Positions 8,906 through 17,544 of a stretch of 64,000 nt of DNA are shown piece by piece. A program made the translations under genes and the position numbers. The stretch spans positions 3,906,001-3,970,000 of the forward strand of contig NZ_JARUND010000002.1 in assembly GCF_036898825.1 (NCBI RefSeq), read 5' to 3'. This DNA comes from Streptomyces sp. B21-083 (lineage in GTDB: Bacteria > Actinomycetota > Actinomycetes > Streptomycetales > Streptomycetaceae). Numbering within the stretch: the first letter of the stretch is position 1; each line of letters begins with the position of its first letter. Under the pieces are notes generated by a model. It was not told where the DNA came from, ran no database searches, and saw nothing but the letters and a program-made list of their open reading frames with translations.

Positions 8906-9892
8906 TCAGTCCTTAACCGCTCCACCGAGCCCCGACACCAGTCGGCGCTGCACGAGTACGAAGAACACCAGCACCGGAATCGTCATCACCGTCGAGGCGG
9001 CCATCACGCCACCCCAGTCCGGGTCGTCGGGCTTGTAGAAGACCAGCAGGGCCATCGGCAGCGTCGACTGGGAGGTGTCGCTGATGATGAACGACTTGGC
9101 GAACAGGAAGTCGTTCCAGGCCGAGATGAAGGAGAACACGCTGGTGGCCACCAGCCCCGGGAAGACCAGCGGGAAAAGGATCTGCCAGAGGAATCGCGAC
9201 CGGCTCGCCCCGTCGATGTACGCGGCCTCCTCCAGCGCCTCCGGAACCGCCTTCACAAAACCCCGCAGCATCCAGATCGCGAACGGCAGCGAGAAGGCGA
9301 TGTGCGGCAGGATCAGGGCGCCCAGCGTGTTCAGCTGCCCGAAGTCCCGCATGAGGAAGAACAGCGGGATCGTGAGCGCCTCCACGGGCACCATCTGGGC
9401 CACCAGGAACATGATCAGCAGGGTGGTCCGGAAACGGAACCGGAATCGGGTCACGGCGGTCGCCGCGAGAAAGGCGATCAGCGCCGAGACGACGACCACC
9501 GTGCAGGCGACGACCAGGCTGTTGAGAAAGTACCGGCCGAATTCCTGCTGCCCGAAGACACGCCGGAAGGAGTCCAGGGAAGGGTCGAGTGTCCAGGGAC
9601 GCGGCTCGGTCGACTCGATCTCGCCGGCCGGTTTGAAGGCGCTGAGCACCATCCAGTAAAGGGGGAAGGCGACGACGGCCGCGATCAGCAGCGCCGACAC
9701 CTCGGCGGCCAGCCGCCAGGGCCGCCGTACGAAACGGTGAACACCCCGGATCCCCCGGATCCCCCGGATCCCCCGGATCCCCCGGATCCCCCGGATCCCC
9801 CGGATCCCCCGGATCCCCCGGATCCCCCGGATCCCCCGGGCCCCCCGGGCCCCCCGGGCCCCTCGGCCCTCTTGGACAACGTTGCCGGACAT
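8906..9892 (-). CDS. Carbohydrate ABC transporter permease (DasC-like) with Gly-Ile-Arg repeat tail
   Basis: This encodes 328 residues in the binding-protein-dependent permease family (MalG type). It has six hydrophobic segments and the EAA loop [24 protein letters not shown] that contacts the shared ATPase (MsiK in Streptomyces). ATG 9892 overlaps the upstream permease stop (TGATG). The oddity is the cytoplasmic N-terminus: residues 11-49 are three Gly-Ala-Arg and ten Gly-Ile-Arg tripeptides, encoded by 9-bp tandem repeats, before a normal start of membrane segment 1. No ATPase gene is present locally, which is usual for such Streptomyces operons. Confidence 0.92.
   Translation of the reverse strand: MSGNVVQEGRGARGARGARGIRGIRGIRGIRGIRGIRGIRGIRGIRGIRGVHRFVRRPWRLAAEVSALLIAAVVAFPLYWMVLSAFKPAGEIESTEPRPWTLDPSLDSFRRVFGQQEFGRYFLNSLVVACTVVVVSALIAFLAATAVTRFRFRFRTTLLIMFLVAQMVPVEALTIPLFFLMRDFGQLNTLGALILPHIAFSLPFAIWMLRGFVKAVPEALEEAAYIDGASRSRFLWQILFPLVFPGLVATSVFSFISAWNDFLFAKSFIISDTSQSTLPMALLVFYKPDDPDWGGVMAASTVMTIPVLVFFVLVQRRLVSGLGGAVKD
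9744..9862. repeat. 9-bp tandem repeat inside permease gene (13 units)
   Basis: There are ten copies of GGATCCCCC followed by three GGGCCCCCC units, read on the minus strand as Gly-Ile-Arg x10 and Gly-Ala-Arg x3. Units are multiples of three, so copy-number change keeps the frame. Each main unit contains a GGATCC palindrome. Confidence 0.95.
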
Positions 9893-10848
9893 CACAGCTC
9901 CTCCCCCTGCCTGCGCAGCAGCCGCAGGTACACGAGGGTCACGGCGAGCAGGATCAGCAGCATCACGATCCCGATCGCCGAGCCGAGGCTGTACCGGGAG
10001 GAGGCGAAGGCCTGTTGGTAGGCGTACACGTTGAGGGTGAGGTTCTGGCCCGCGATGCCGCCTCCGTTCGTCATCACGTAGATCTGGGTGAAGACCTTGA
10101 AGTCCCAGATGACCGACTGGATGGTGACGACCACCAGGATCGGGCGGAGCATCGGCGCCAGCACCGAGCGCCAGATGCGCAGTTGGGAAGCGCCGTCGAG
10201 AGCCGCCGCCTCCAGCACCTCGGCCGGTACGGCGCGGATGCCGGCGTACACCGTGACCATGACGAACGGGAAGGAGCACCACACCACTTCGAGCAACACC
10301 AGGAAGAAGGCGCTGAGCCGGCCGTACGTCCATGAGTGGTCGCCGAGGCCCAACACCCGGTTGACCGGCCCGAAGTCGGGGTCGAAGAGCAGCAGCCAGA
10401 CCGTGGACCCGGTGACCGCGGGCGTCGCCCACGCGCCGAGCGCCGCCAGCATCAACGCGAGCCGGGGCAGGGCGCGAACGCGGGTGAGCAGCACGGCGAG
10501 GGCGCAGCCGACGCCGAGTGTGGAGACGACACAGGCCGCCGCGAAGAGAACGGTCGCCAGCAACACCTGCCAGAACTGCCGGTCGGAGAAGATCTCCCGG
10601 TAGTTGGCGAACCCCTCGAAGGTGGTAGGCGCACCACCACTGACCTGCGCCTGGGTGTACTGGAAGAACGAGATCAACCCAAGCTGATAGATGGGGTAGA
10701 GAAGCAACCCACCGAGGATCACAAGAGCAGGGGCAAGATAAAGCCAGGGGGTCACGAGATAGGGGCGCGAGGAACTGCGCGACAAGCCACTCACGACCCG
10801 CACCCGCCGCCGATCCGCGCCCCCCGGCCCATTAGGCGTAGGCGTCAC
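9892..10848 (-). CDS. Carbohydrate ABC transporter permease (DasB-like)
   Basis: This encodes 318 residues in the MalF-type permease family. It has six membrane segments starting with [23 protein letters not shown] and the EAA loop [26 protein letters not shown] 10848 overlaps the binding-protein stop (GTGA) and is chosen for coupling; GTG codons 16 and 19 are alternatives. Residues 20-30 ([11 protein letters not shown]) are encoded by a copy of a dispersed repeat seen elsewhere in intergenic DNA, so the N-terminal leader looks recently acquired. It partners the next permease and the binding protein for uptake of a GlcNAc-containing oligosaccharide. Confidence 0.92.
   Translation of the reverse strand: MTPTPNGPGGADRRRVRVVSGLSRSSSRPYLVTPWLYLAPALVILGGLLLYPIYQLGLISFFQYTQAQVSGGAPTTFEGFANYREIFSDRQFWQVLLATVLFAAACVVSTLGVGCALAVLLTRVRALPRLALMLAALGAWATPAVTGSTVWLLLFDPDFGPVNRVLGLGDHSWTYGRLSAFFLVLLEVVWCSFPFVMVTVYAGIRAVPAEVLEAAALDGASQLRIWRSVLAPMLRPILVVVTIQSVIWDFKVFTQIYVMTNGGGIAGQNLTLNVYAYQQAFASSRYSLGSAIGIVMLLILLAVTLVYLRLLRRQGEEL
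10761..10790 (+). repeat. Dispersed repeat, copy 1 (inside permease 5' end)
   Basis: The core is GGGGCGCGAGGAACTGCGCG followed by ACAAGCCAC. It is near-identical to the copies at 15221, 51020 and 56653 and to the inverted copy at 23206. This is the only copy of the five that lies in a coding region. Confidence 0.9.
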
Positions 10849-12161
10849 CCGGCGGAGCCAAACGCCTCGTCCATCTTCTGCGCCGCCGCAACCGAAGCCG
10901 CCGCGACATCCTTCTTGCCGCTGACGATCTCCTGGAACATCGTCGGCAGGACCAGCGAGGAGTCGATCTGGGACCAGGCGGGAGACGCCGGCACGAACTT
11001 GGTCCCCGCGGCGAGGGTCTTCACGAAGGGCGCGACGTACGGCTGCTTCCTGGCGACCGCGTCGCGCGTGTCGGCGAACGTCGGCAGGAAGCCCATGGCG
11101 TCGAAGAGTTCGGTCTGCGTCCGCTTCGAGGCGAGCTGTTCCATCAGGGCGACGGCGAGCGTGCGGTGCGAAGTGCTGTTCAGCACACCGAGGTTGTTCC
11201 CGCCCGCGAACGCCGGTGCCACCGAGCCGGCCGTGACGCCCGGCAGCGGTACGACCGCGTAGTCGCCCTTGACCTTGCCCGCCTCGACGGCCGTGTGGTT
11301 GAAGTCGCCGCCGATCGCCATGCCGGCCTTGCCCGCGGCGAACGCGGTGATGGTGTCGTTGCCGCCCATGCCGGCGCACTTGGCGGCCGGGCAGTTGTCG
11401 TCACCGAAGAGGGAGGTGTAGGCCTTGATGCCCTTCTGGGCGGCGGCGCTGTCGATGGCAGAGGCGTACGAGCCGCCCCGGCCGGTGGCGAGTTCGCCAC
11501 CGTTGGCCCAGATGAAGGGCATCGCGCCATAGGTGAAGGCGCCGCCGACCGCGAGGCCGTACAGGTCGGGCTTCGCCGTCCGGATCGCGTGCGCGGTGGT
11601 CGTCAACTCAGCCATGGTCTTCGGGACTTCGAGGCCGAGTTCCTTGAAGATGTCGGTGCGGTAGTACAGGGCGCGAACGCCCACGAAGAAGGGGGCGCCG
11701 TAGACCTTTCCGTCGACGGTGACCGACTGACGGGCGGTCGGGTCGGCGTCCTTCGCCTCGCCCCAGGCCGCGAACTCCTTGCTGACGTCGAGGAGTCCGC
11801 CGTCGGCGACGTAACCGGCGGTGTCCGTGTTGCCGTACTCGATGACGTCGGGGGCGCTCTTCGGGTCGTTGAAGGCGGCCTTGATGCGCTGGGCGCGGGT
11901 CTCGACAGGGATGTACTCGACCTTGACGTCGGCGCCCTTGTGGGCCTTCTCGAAGGCGTCGACGGCCGAGGTGACGACCTTCTCCTTCGGGGTGTTGCCG
12001 ACCTCCTGGAAGAGCCACACACGCAGGGTGCCGGTCTGCTCGTCCTTGCCGGAGGAGGAGTTGTCCGACGCCTCGGGGGCACAAGCGGTGGCGGTGAGCC
12101 CGGCGAGGGTCAGGGCCGCCACGGAGGCTGCCAGTCGGGCAGATCGGACAGAGAGGTTCAT
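10845..12161 (-). CDS. Extracellular sugar-binding lipoprotein of ABC transporter (DasA-like)
   Basis: This encodes 438 residues in the solute-binding protein family 1 (MalE/UgpB type). ATG 12161 has GGAGGAAA upstream. The signal sequence VRSARLAASVAALTLAGLTA ends at TAC|APE, a slightly atypical lipobox (A-T-A-C). The mature protein has family patterns such as GTLRVWLFQEVGNTP, DVIEYGNTDTAGYVADGGLLDVS and WANGGELATG. It should sit outside the membrane and hand a GlcNAc oligomer to the two permeases. The GH20 enzyme in the same operon and the DasR-like site upstream support chitobiose/GlcNAc as substrate; that specificity is an inference. Confidence 0.92.
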   Translation of the reverse strand: MNLSVRSARLAASVAALTLAGLTATACAPEASDNSSSGKDEQTGTLRVWLFQEVGNTPKEKVVTSAVDAFEKAHKGADVKVEYIPVETRAQRIKAAFNDPKSAPDVIEYGNTDTAGYVADGGLLDVSKEFAAWGEAKDADPTARQSVTVDGKVYGAPFFVGVRALYYRTDIFKELGLEVPKTMAELTTTAHAIRTAKPDLYGLAVGGAFTYGAMPFIWANGGELATGRGGSYASAIDSAAAQKGIKAYTSLFGDDNCPAAKCAGMGGNDTITAFAAGKAGMAIGGDFNHTAVEAGKVKGDYAVVPLPGVTAGSVAPAFAGGNNLGVLNSTSHRTLAVALMEQLASKRTQTELFDAMGFLPTFADTRDAVARKQPYVAPFVKTLAAGTKFVPASPAWSQIDSSLVLPTMFQEIVSGKKDVAAASVAAAQKMDEAFGSAG

Positions 12162-12176
12162 CTGACGTTTCCTCCG

Positions 12177-12197
12177 GTGAAAGCGTTGCAACATGCG
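12177..12197. promoter_or_regulatory. Possible LacI-type operator upstream of the binding-protein gene
   Basis: TGAAAGCG followed by TTGCAACA has the central CG and A/T-rich arms of LacI-family operators, and contains the palindrome GTTGCAAC. It lies between the likely promoter and the ribosome site. No regulator gene is adjacent, so this is weak. Confidence 0.3.
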
Positions 12198-12259
12198 CAA
12201 TGGATGTTTCGCTCTGCACAACACCAAGGGAGGCTATGGACTACAGGGACATGGCCACA

Positions 12260-12275
12260 AGAGGTCTTGACCACG
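12260..12275. promoter_or_regulatory. DasR-responsive element (dre)-like operator
   Basis: AGAGGTCTTGACCACG matches 12 of 16 positions of the dre consensus ACTGGTCTAGACCACT as I recall it, with an intact core GGTCTTGACCAC. It lies about 100 bp upstream of the binding-protein start. DasR is the GntR-family GlcNAc regulator. The position fits repression of the whole transporter-GH20 operon, relieved by GlcN-6-P. Confidence 0.65.
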
Positions 12276-12329
12276 TCTCCACCACTCTGTGACCGGCCGA
12301 CGCATTCCGTGCAACGACAGACAGCACAA

Positions 12330-12367
12330 AGGTCCCCAGGGCGCGGCAAATCGCACCCTGAGGACCT
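12330..12367. terminator. Hairpin downstream of the DUF3039 gene
   Basis: AGGTCC..AGGG.GCG pairs with CGC.CCCT..GGACCT in an imperfect hairpin about 80 bases beyond the DUF3039 stop in its direction of transcription. It separates that gene from the sugar-transport promoter. Confidence 0.5.
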
Positions 12368-12444
12368 CTGACCACCGCGCGACCGGATAGCGGGGCTGCC
12401 GGACCGCCGAACAGCCCAACTACCGAACAGCCGCCGGTACGGCC

Positions 12445-12741
12445 CTACTTCTTGCCGTCGCCCTTGCCCTCGTCGCCGCCGGATCCCATGGACTCGTAGA
12501 TCTCCTTGCACATGGGACACACCGGGTACTTCTTCGGGTCGCGGCCCGGCACCCACACCTTGCCGCACAGCGCCACGACGGGAGTCCCGTCGACCGCGCT
12601 GGCCATGATCTTGTCCTTCTGGACATAGTGGGCGAAGCGCTCGTGGTCGCCGTCGCCGTGCGAGGTCTGCGGCGCGGGCTCGACGAGGGTCCCCGTACCA
12701 GTCCCGCGCTGGGGCTGGGTCTCAGGCTCAAGAGTGCTCAT
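12445..12741 (-). CDS. DUF3039 domain protein
   Basis: This encodes 98 residues. The conserved segment HYVQKDKIMASAVDGTPVVALCGKVWVPGRDPKKYPVCPMCKEIYE carries three cysteines (C-x~20-C-x2-C) that look like a small metal site, as in actinobacterial DUF3039 proteins of unknown function. The ends are low complexity. No ribosome site precedes ATG 12741. Instead a TACCCT hexamer (complement of 12749-12754) sits seven bases upstream, which suggests a leaderless transcript. Its place beside yqgE and murA matches the core Streptomyces order. Confidence 0.88.
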   Translation of the reverse strand: MSTLEPETQPQRGTGTGTLVEPAPQTSHGDGDHERFAHYVQKDKIMASAVDGTPVVALCGKVWVPGRDPKKYPVCPMCKEIYESMGSGGDEGKGDGKK

Positions 12742-12770
12742 AAACGCAAGGGTACTGAAGGTCACACCCG

Positions 12771-13355
12771 TCAGTTGAGCGAAGGGTCGTCCGCGTAGGT
12801 CGCGACCATCGCCAGTTCGCTGCGCTGGCGTCTGAGAACCTCGCGCCACAGGCGTTCCGGCGCCGGGGAGGAGACGTCTCCGGGCTCCGACTCGACGACG
12901 TACCAGGCGCCGTCCGCCAGCTCGTCCTCCAGCTGCCCCGGACCCCAGCCCGAGTACCCGGCGAAGATACGCAGCGACCCGAGGGCCTTCGCGAGCAGCT
13001 CCGGCGGCGTTTCCAGGTCGACGACGCCGATCGCGCCGTGCACGCGCCGCCAGCCGAGAGGGACGCGCTCGCCGGATCCGCCGCCGCCGGGGATGACCGC
13101 GACACCGAGCGCCGAGTCGAGGGAGACCGGGCCGCCCTGGAAGACGACCCCGGGTTCACCCGCGAGTTCGGCCCAGCCCTCCAGGATGTCGCCGACCTCG
13201 ACCGGCGTAGGACGGTTGAGGACTACGCCGACGGAACCCTTCTCGTCGTGGTCGAGAAGGAGCACCACCGCGCGGTCGAAGTTCGGGTCCGCCAGGGCGG
13301 GCGTTGCCACGAGCAGTCGCCCTGTGAGCGAGGACACCTCGGTCATGCCAGACAT
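12771..13355 (-). CDS. YqgE/AlgH family protein (UPF0301)
   Basis: This encodes 194 residues. The family pattern is clear: SLTGRLLVATPALADPNFDRAVVLLLDHDEKGSVGVVLNRP, then FQGGPVSLDSALGV and RIFAGYSGWGPGQLEDELADGAWYVVE. Biochemical function is unknown; it is a conserved cytosolic protein. ATG 13355 has GAGGGAA upstream, and ATG 13346 (MTEVSS) is an equally plausible start. It is divergent from murA across about 290 bases with no other gene. Confidence 0.92.
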   Translation of the reverse strand: MSGMTEVSSLTGRLLVATPALADPNFDRAVVLLLDHDEKGSVGVVLNRPTPVEVGDILEGWAELAGEPGVVFQGGPVSLDSALGVAVIPGGGGSGERVPLGWRRVHGAIGVVDLETPPELLAKALGSLRIFAGYSGWGPGQLEDELADGAWYVVESEPGDVSSPAPERLWREVLRRQRSELAMVATYADDPSLN

Positions 13356-13649
13356 GATCTCGCATCTTCCCTCTGTGCGGGGAGCCAATCGGGGTACCGG
13401 GGGCAAGGCAGGTCAGGGGGTACGGAAGCGGGACGGGGCGCGTGCCCGCACCGGTGACCGCATGTGCCCGGCGGCGAACGGTTCGTGTTGTGGCAAACCT
13501 ATGACACGGCTGAGCGGTGCTTGGGCTTACGGAAGGGGGGTGTGCGGCGATTACCCTTGCTCTTCGGCTCCGGCGCGTGCCTGTACGACCGCGTCCTGCA
13601 CGACGGGCCCGCCAACACCCCCCGCCCAACTCACCGGAACGCGAGATAC

Positions 13650-14996
13650 ATGACGGTCAACGGCACAGACGACGTACTGATTGTCCACGGCGGCACCCCG
13701 CTGGAGGGCGAGATCCGTGTCCGCGGTGCGAAGAACCTCGTACCGAAGGCCATGGTCGCCGCCCTGCTGGGCAGCGGGCCGAGTCGACTGCGCAACGTCC
13801 CCGACATCCGTGACGTCCGGGTCGTCCGCGGGCTGCTGCAGCTGCACGGGGTGACGGTCCGTCCGGGTGAGGAGCCCGGCGAGCTGATCATGGACCCGTC
13901 GCACGTGGAGAGCGCGAACGTCGCCGACATCGACGCGCACGCGGGTTCGAGCCGGATCCCGATCCTGCTCTGCGGCCCCCTTCTGCACCGCCTCGGACAC
14001 GCGTTCATCCCGGGTCTCGGCGGCTGCGACATCGGCGGCCGGCCGATCGACTTCCACTTCGAGGTGCTGCGGAAGTTCGGCGCGACGATCGAGAAGCGCG
14101 CGGACGGGCAGTACCTGGAGGCTCCGCAGCGGCTGCGCGGTACGAAGATCCAGCTGCCCTACCCGTCCGTGGGCGCGACCGAGCAGGTGCTGCTGACGGC
14201 GGTGCTGGCGGAGGGCACCACCGAGCTGTCCAACGCGGCCGTGGAGCCCGAGATCGAGGACCTCATCTGCGTACTGCAGAAGATGGGCGCGATCATCGCC
14301 ATGGACACCGACCGCACGATCCGCGTCACCGGCGTGGACTCGCTCGGCGGTTACACCCACGCGGCCCTTCCGGACCGCCTGGAGGCCGCGTCGTGGGCGT
14401 CCGCGGCGCTGGCGACCGAGGGCAACATCTATGTCCGCGGCGCCCAGCAGCGGTCGATGATGACGTTCCTGAACACCTACCGGAAGGTGGGCGGTGCCTT
14501 CGAGATCGACGACGAGGGCATCCGCTTCTGGCACCCGGGCGGCCAGTTGAAGTCGATCGCCCTGGAGACGGACGTACACCCCGGTTTCCAGACCGACTGG
14601 CAGCAGCCGCTGGTCGTCGCCTTGACGCAGGCCACCGGTCTGTCCATCGTCCACGAGACGGTGTACGAGTCGCGCCTCGGCTTCACCTCCGCGCTCAACC
14701 AGATGGGTGCGCACATCCAGCTCTACCGCGAGTGCCTCGGCGGCTCCCACTGCCGCTTCGGCCAGCGCAACTTCCTGCACTCGGCGGTCGTGTCGGGCCC
14801 CACGCGCCTCCAGGGCGCCGATCTCGTCATCCCGGACCTCCGGGGCGGCTTCTCGTACCTCATCGCCGCCCTGGCCGCCCAGGGGACGTCCAGGGTGCAC
14901 GGCATCGACCTGATCAACCGGGGCTACGAGAACTTCATGGAGAAGCTGGTGGAACTGGGCGCGAAGGTGGAGCTGCCGGGCAAGGCGCTCGGCTAA
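13650..14996 (+). CDS. murA: UDP-N-acetylglucosamine 1-carboxyvinyltransferase
   Basis: This encodes 448 residues, for the first committed step of peptidoglycan synthesis (enolpyruvyl transfer from PEP to UDP-GlcNAc, cytosol). The substrate-binding Lys-Asn pair is in VRGAKNLVPKAM (K28-N29). The catalytic, fosfomycin-reactive Cys is C126 in GLGGCDIGGRPIDFH. The EPSP-synthase-type inside-out barrel repeats run the length of the protein. I chose ATG 13650 because the upstream extension of the frame has no family similarity. The last 60 bases recur 84 bases downstream with only synonymous changes. A strong inverted repeat beyond that closes the unit. Confidence 0.97.
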   Translation: MTVNGTDDVLIVHGGTPLEGEIRVRGAKNLVPKAMVAALLGSGPSRLRNVPDIRDVRVVRGLLQLHGVTVRPGEEPGELIMDPSHVESANVADIDAHAGSSRIPILLCGPLLHRLGHAFIPGLGGCDIGGRPIDFHFEVLRKFGATIEKRADGQYLEAPQRLRGTKIQLPYPSVGATEQVLLTAVLAEGTTELSNAAVEPEIEDLICVLQKMGAIIAMDTDRTIRVTGVDSLGGYTHAALPDRLEAASWASAALATEGNIYVRGAQQRSMMTFLNTYRKVGGAFEIDDEGIRFWHPGGQLKSIALETDVHPGFQTDWQQPLVVALTQATGLSIVHETVYESRLGFTSALNQMGAHIQLYRECLGGSHCRFGQRNFLHSAVVSGPTRLQGADLVIPDLRGGFSYLIAALAAQGTSRVHGIDLINRGYENFMEKLVELGAKVELPGKALG

Positions 14997-15049
14997 CCAC
15001 ACCTCACCTCGCCACTGCCACCCAGGCCGATTCCGGGCCTCGGCTGGGG

Positions 15050-15071
15050 GTCCGGGGGTTATCCCCCGGAC
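15050..15071 (+). terminator. Hairpin downstream of murA
   Basis: GTCCGGGGG-TTAT-CCCCCGGAC is a perfect 9-bp stem with a 4-base loop, located between the real murA stop and its duplicated tail. There is no T-run. Confidence 0.55.
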
Positions 15072-15080
15072 AGGCACAGC

Positions 15081-15140
15081 ATGGAGAAGCTCGTCGAGCT
15101 GGGCGCGAAGGTCGAGCTGCCGGGCAAGGCGCTCGGCTAG
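15081..15140 (+). pseudogene. Duplicated 3' end of murA (19 codons)
   Basis: This 60-base copy of murA 14937-14996 encodes the identical peptide MEKLVELGAKVELPGKALG and a stop. It differs at five bases: four silent third positions plus TAG for TAA. Sequence before the ATG is unrelated to murA. It has no use as a gene and is best read as a recombination scar. Confidence 0.85.
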
Positions 15141-15154
15141 TCGCGGTCGTACGA

Positions 15155-15202
15155 ACGCCGATGGGGCGGTCACCCGAATTCGGGTGACCGCCCCATCGGC
15201 GT
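15155..15202. terminator. 48-bp perfect inverted repeat, bidirectional terminator between murA and hup
   Basis: Two 24-base arms (left arm ACGCCGATGGGGCGGTCACC plus CGAA) are exactly complementary with no loop in the repeat itself. It lies between convergent murA and hup and can serve both strands. It could also extrude as a cruciform. Confidence 0.8.
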
Positions 15203-15209
15203 CAGCTAC

Positions 15210-15250
15210 GGCGCCCCTCAAGGGGCGCGGGGAACTGCGCGACCAGCCAC
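15210..15250 (+). repeat. Dispersed repeat, copy 2, with GGCGCCCC hairpin
   Basis: The hairpin GGCGCCCCT-CA-AGGGGCGC runs directly into GGGGAACTGCGCGACCAGCC. It sits just past the hup stop and may be part of that gene's 3' end. Confidence 0.85.
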
Positions 15251-15303
15251 AGGCGGCCCCGCAGTCGCCCACGGCGCCAAGCCGCGACGGCGAACAGGCG
15301 CCG

Positions 15304-15585
15304 TTACTTGCCCTTGGCCGCTTCCTTGAGCTTGGAGCCCGCGGAAACCTTGACGCTGTAGCCGGCGGGGATGTCGATCGGGTCGCCGGTCTGCGGGTTG
15401 CGAGCGGTGCGAGCGGCACGGTGGGTGCGCTCGAAGGTCAGGAAGCCGGGGATGGTGACCTTCTCGTCGCCCTTGGCGACGATCTCACCGACGGTCTCGG
15501 CGAACGCGGCCAGAACGGCGTCGGCGTCCTTGCGGGTGACCTCGGCGCGGTCGGCCAGGGCGGCCACCAGCTCACTGCGGTTCAT
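15304..15585 (-). CDS. hupA: HU-family DNA-binding protein (short form)
   Basis: This encodes 93 residues, the standard HU length without the Lys-rich C-terminal extension of the second Streptomyces HU (HupS). It contains [25 protein letters not shown], the DNA-arm region [28 protein letters not shown] and the [13 protein letters not shown] end. It is a dimeric nucleoid protein that bends DNA. GGGAG lies upstream of ATG 15585. It is convergent with murA and sits downstream of the malic enzyme gene on the same strand, with 359 bases between. Confidence 0.96.
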   Translation of the reverse strand: MNRSELVAALADRAEVTRKDADAVLAAFAETVGEIVAKGDEKVTIPGFLTFERTHRAARTARNPQTGDPIDIPAGYSVKVSAGSKLKEAAKGK

Positions 15586-15944
15586 GTTGTTACTCCCGTG
15601 TTCTTCTTGCTGTTGAGGCGTGCCCCGCGGTGGAACCGCATGGGGGGCACAGCGAAGCCGATGCTGCCAGGGTCCTCGGTGGGTCCCCGGACCCGGGTCC
15701 GCCGTCGGACCCTCACGCCCGAAGACGCATCCTGCCCCCACCTGCGGCGGGAAAGCCAATCCGGCACCCCTGGGAGTCAGACGAACACCCTTGGGAGTCG
15801 GACGGAAAGCGTCAGCGGCCGGGGCCGACAGGCTGAACCTGGCCGCCACCCTAGAGGCGCCCGGGGGCCTGGCGCCCCCGACGCGCCGGTACGGGGGCCC
15901 GTGGCAACCGTCACACATGGGGCGCGTCGGCCCCCTGCGGACGC
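15586..15944. other. Intergenic region upstream of hup
   Basis: There is no gene here. It contains an imperfect direct repeat (ACCCCTGGGAGTCAGACGA then ACCCTTGGGAGTCGGACGG, about 15767-15806) and GC-rich hairpin sequence (GGCGCCCGGGGGCCTGGCGC, 15867-15886) near the malic enzyme stop. The hup promoter should be within it. Confidence 0.4.
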
Positions 15945-17360
15945 CTACTCGGTGGCGGCCGCCGCCTTCGCGGCGTCCCGCACCGCGCCGGCCACCGCGC
16001 CCGCGACCTTGTCGTTGAAGACGCTGGGCACGATGTAGTTCGGGTTCAGCTCGTCCTCGGAGACGACGTTCGCGAGTGCGGTCGCCGCCGCGAGCATCAT
16101 CTCGGTGTTGACCGTGCGGGACTGCGCGTCCAGGAGACCGCGGAAGACACCCGGGAAGACCAGCACGTTGTTGATCTGGTTCGGGAAGTCCGAGCGGCCG
16201 GTGGCCACGACCGCGGCCGTCTGGCGGGCGATCGCCGGGTCGACCTCGGGGTCGGGATTCGCGAGCGCGAACACGATCGAGCCCTCGGCCATCGCGGCCA
16301 CGTCGTCACCGTCGATGACGTTCGGGGCCGAGACGCCGATGAAGACGTCGGCGCCGCGCACGGCCTCCTTGAGGGTGCCGGTGAGGCCGTCGAGGTTGGT
16401 GTTGTCGGCGATCCAGCGCAGCGGGGAGTCCGGCGCTGCGTTCACCAGGTCGGCGCGGCCCGCGTGGACGACGCCCTGGATGTCGGCGACGACCGCCTGC
16501 TTGACGCCGGCCGCGATCAGCAGCTTGAGGATGGCCGTACCGGCCGCGCCGGCGCCGGACATGACGACCCGGATGTCACCGATCGACTTGTTGGTGACGC
16601 GCAGGGCGTTGGTGAGGGCGGCGAGGACGACGATCGCGGTGCCGTGCTGGTCGTCGTGGAAGACGGGAATGTCGAGGGCCTCGCGCAGCCGGGCCTCGAT
16701 CTCGAAGCAGCGCGGCGCCGAGATGTCCTCCAGGTTGATGCCGGCGAAGCCCGGGGCGATCGCCTTGACGATCGCGACGATCTCGTCCGTGTCCTGGGTG
16801 TCCAGGCACAGCGGCCAGGCGTCGATGTCGGCGAAGCGCTTGAAGAGGGCCGCCTTGCCCTCCATGACCGGCATGGCGGCCATCGGGCCGATGTTGCCGA
16901 GGCCCAGGACCGCCGAGCCGTCGGTCACGACGGCGACGGTGTTGCGCTTGATGGTGAGACGGCGGGCGTCCTCGGGGTTCTCGGCGATCGCCATGCACAC
17001 GCGGGCCACGCCCGGGGTGTAGATCATCGAGAGGTCGTCACGGTTGCGGATGGGGTGCTTGGACGCCATCTCGATCTTGCCGCCGAGGTGCATGAGGAAC
17101 GTACGGTCCGAGACCTTGCCGAGGCTGACGCCCTCGATGCCGCGGAGCTTCTGCACGATCTCGTCGGCGTGCGCGGTCGAGGTCGCCGCGATCGTGACGT
17201 CGATACGGAGCAGTTCGTGGCCGGAAGCGGTGACGTCGAGGCCGGTCACCGAGCCTCCGGAGGACTCCACGGCGGTGGTGATCTGGGAGACCGCGGTTCC
17301 GCTCGCGGGCACCTCCAACCGGACCGTGATCGAGTAGGAGACGCTGGGCGCCGTTGCCAT
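15945..17360 (-). CDS. NAD(P)-dependent malic enzyme with N-terminal ACT domain
   Basis: This encodes 471 residues and catalyses oxidative decarboxylation of malate to pyruvate. Residues 1-80 form an ACT-like regulatory domain ([29 protein letters not shown]). The malic domain follows ([64 protein letters not shown]), then a Rossmann NAD(P) domain ([14 protein letters not shown]). The ATG at 17360 fits the family N-terminus. It occupies the same position next to hup and the helicase as in other streptomycetes. Cofactor preference cannot be read from sequence with confidence. Confidence 0.95.
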   Translation of the reverse strand: MATAPSVSYSITVRLEVPASGTAVSQITTAVESSGGSVTGLDVTASGHELLRIDVTIAATSTAHADEIVQKLRGIEGVSLGKVSDRTFLMHLGGKIEMASKHPIRNRDDLSMIYTPGVARVCMAIAENPEDARRLTIKRNTVAVVTDGSAVLGLGNIGPMAAMPVMEGKAALFKRFADIDAWPLCLDTQDTDEIVAIVKAIAPGFAGINLEDISAPRCFEIEARLREALDIPVFHDDQHGTAIVVLAALTNALRVTNKSIGDIRVVMSGAGAAGTAILKLLIAAGVKQAVVADIQGVVHAGRADLVNAAPDSPLRWIADNTNLDGLTGTLKEAVRGADVFIGVSAPNVIDGDDVAAMAEGSIVFALANPDPEVDPAIARQTAAVVATGRSDFPNQINNVLVFPGVFRGLLDAQSRTVNTEMMLAAATALANVVSEDELNPNYIVPSVFNDKVAGAVAGAVRDAAKAAAATE

Positions 17361-17509
17361 GGCCGACTTCCTTCTGCTTTCACCCTGATGCTTGGTTTGC
17401 CGTCCGATCGTCGCACCTACCGTGGAGTAGCTGGTAGCGGGGCCTCGATTGCGAACGTTTTGTTCTCAATAAGTTCTCCGGCAAGGTCTTCAGCTAGGTC
17501 TGCAGCACA

Positions 17510-17544
17510 AAGAGGTCCACGCCACTTCGTGGCGTGGACCTCTT
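17510..17544. terminator. 16-bp perfect stem hairpin downstream of the helicase gene
   Basis: AAGAGGTCCACGCCAC pairs fully with GTGGCGTGGACCTCTT around a TTC loop, about 165 bases beyond the helicase stop in its transcription direction. It lies in a 349-base gap that otherwise shows only the malic enzyme leader. Confidence 0.75.

Noticed and set aside
9744-9862. Phase-variable on/off switch in the permease
   Set aside because: Units are 9 bp, so gains or losses stay in frame and cannot switch the gene off.
15081-15140. Short peptide gene after murA
   Set aside because: The 19 codons are an exact protein-level copy of the murA end, so this is a duplication scar, not a gene.
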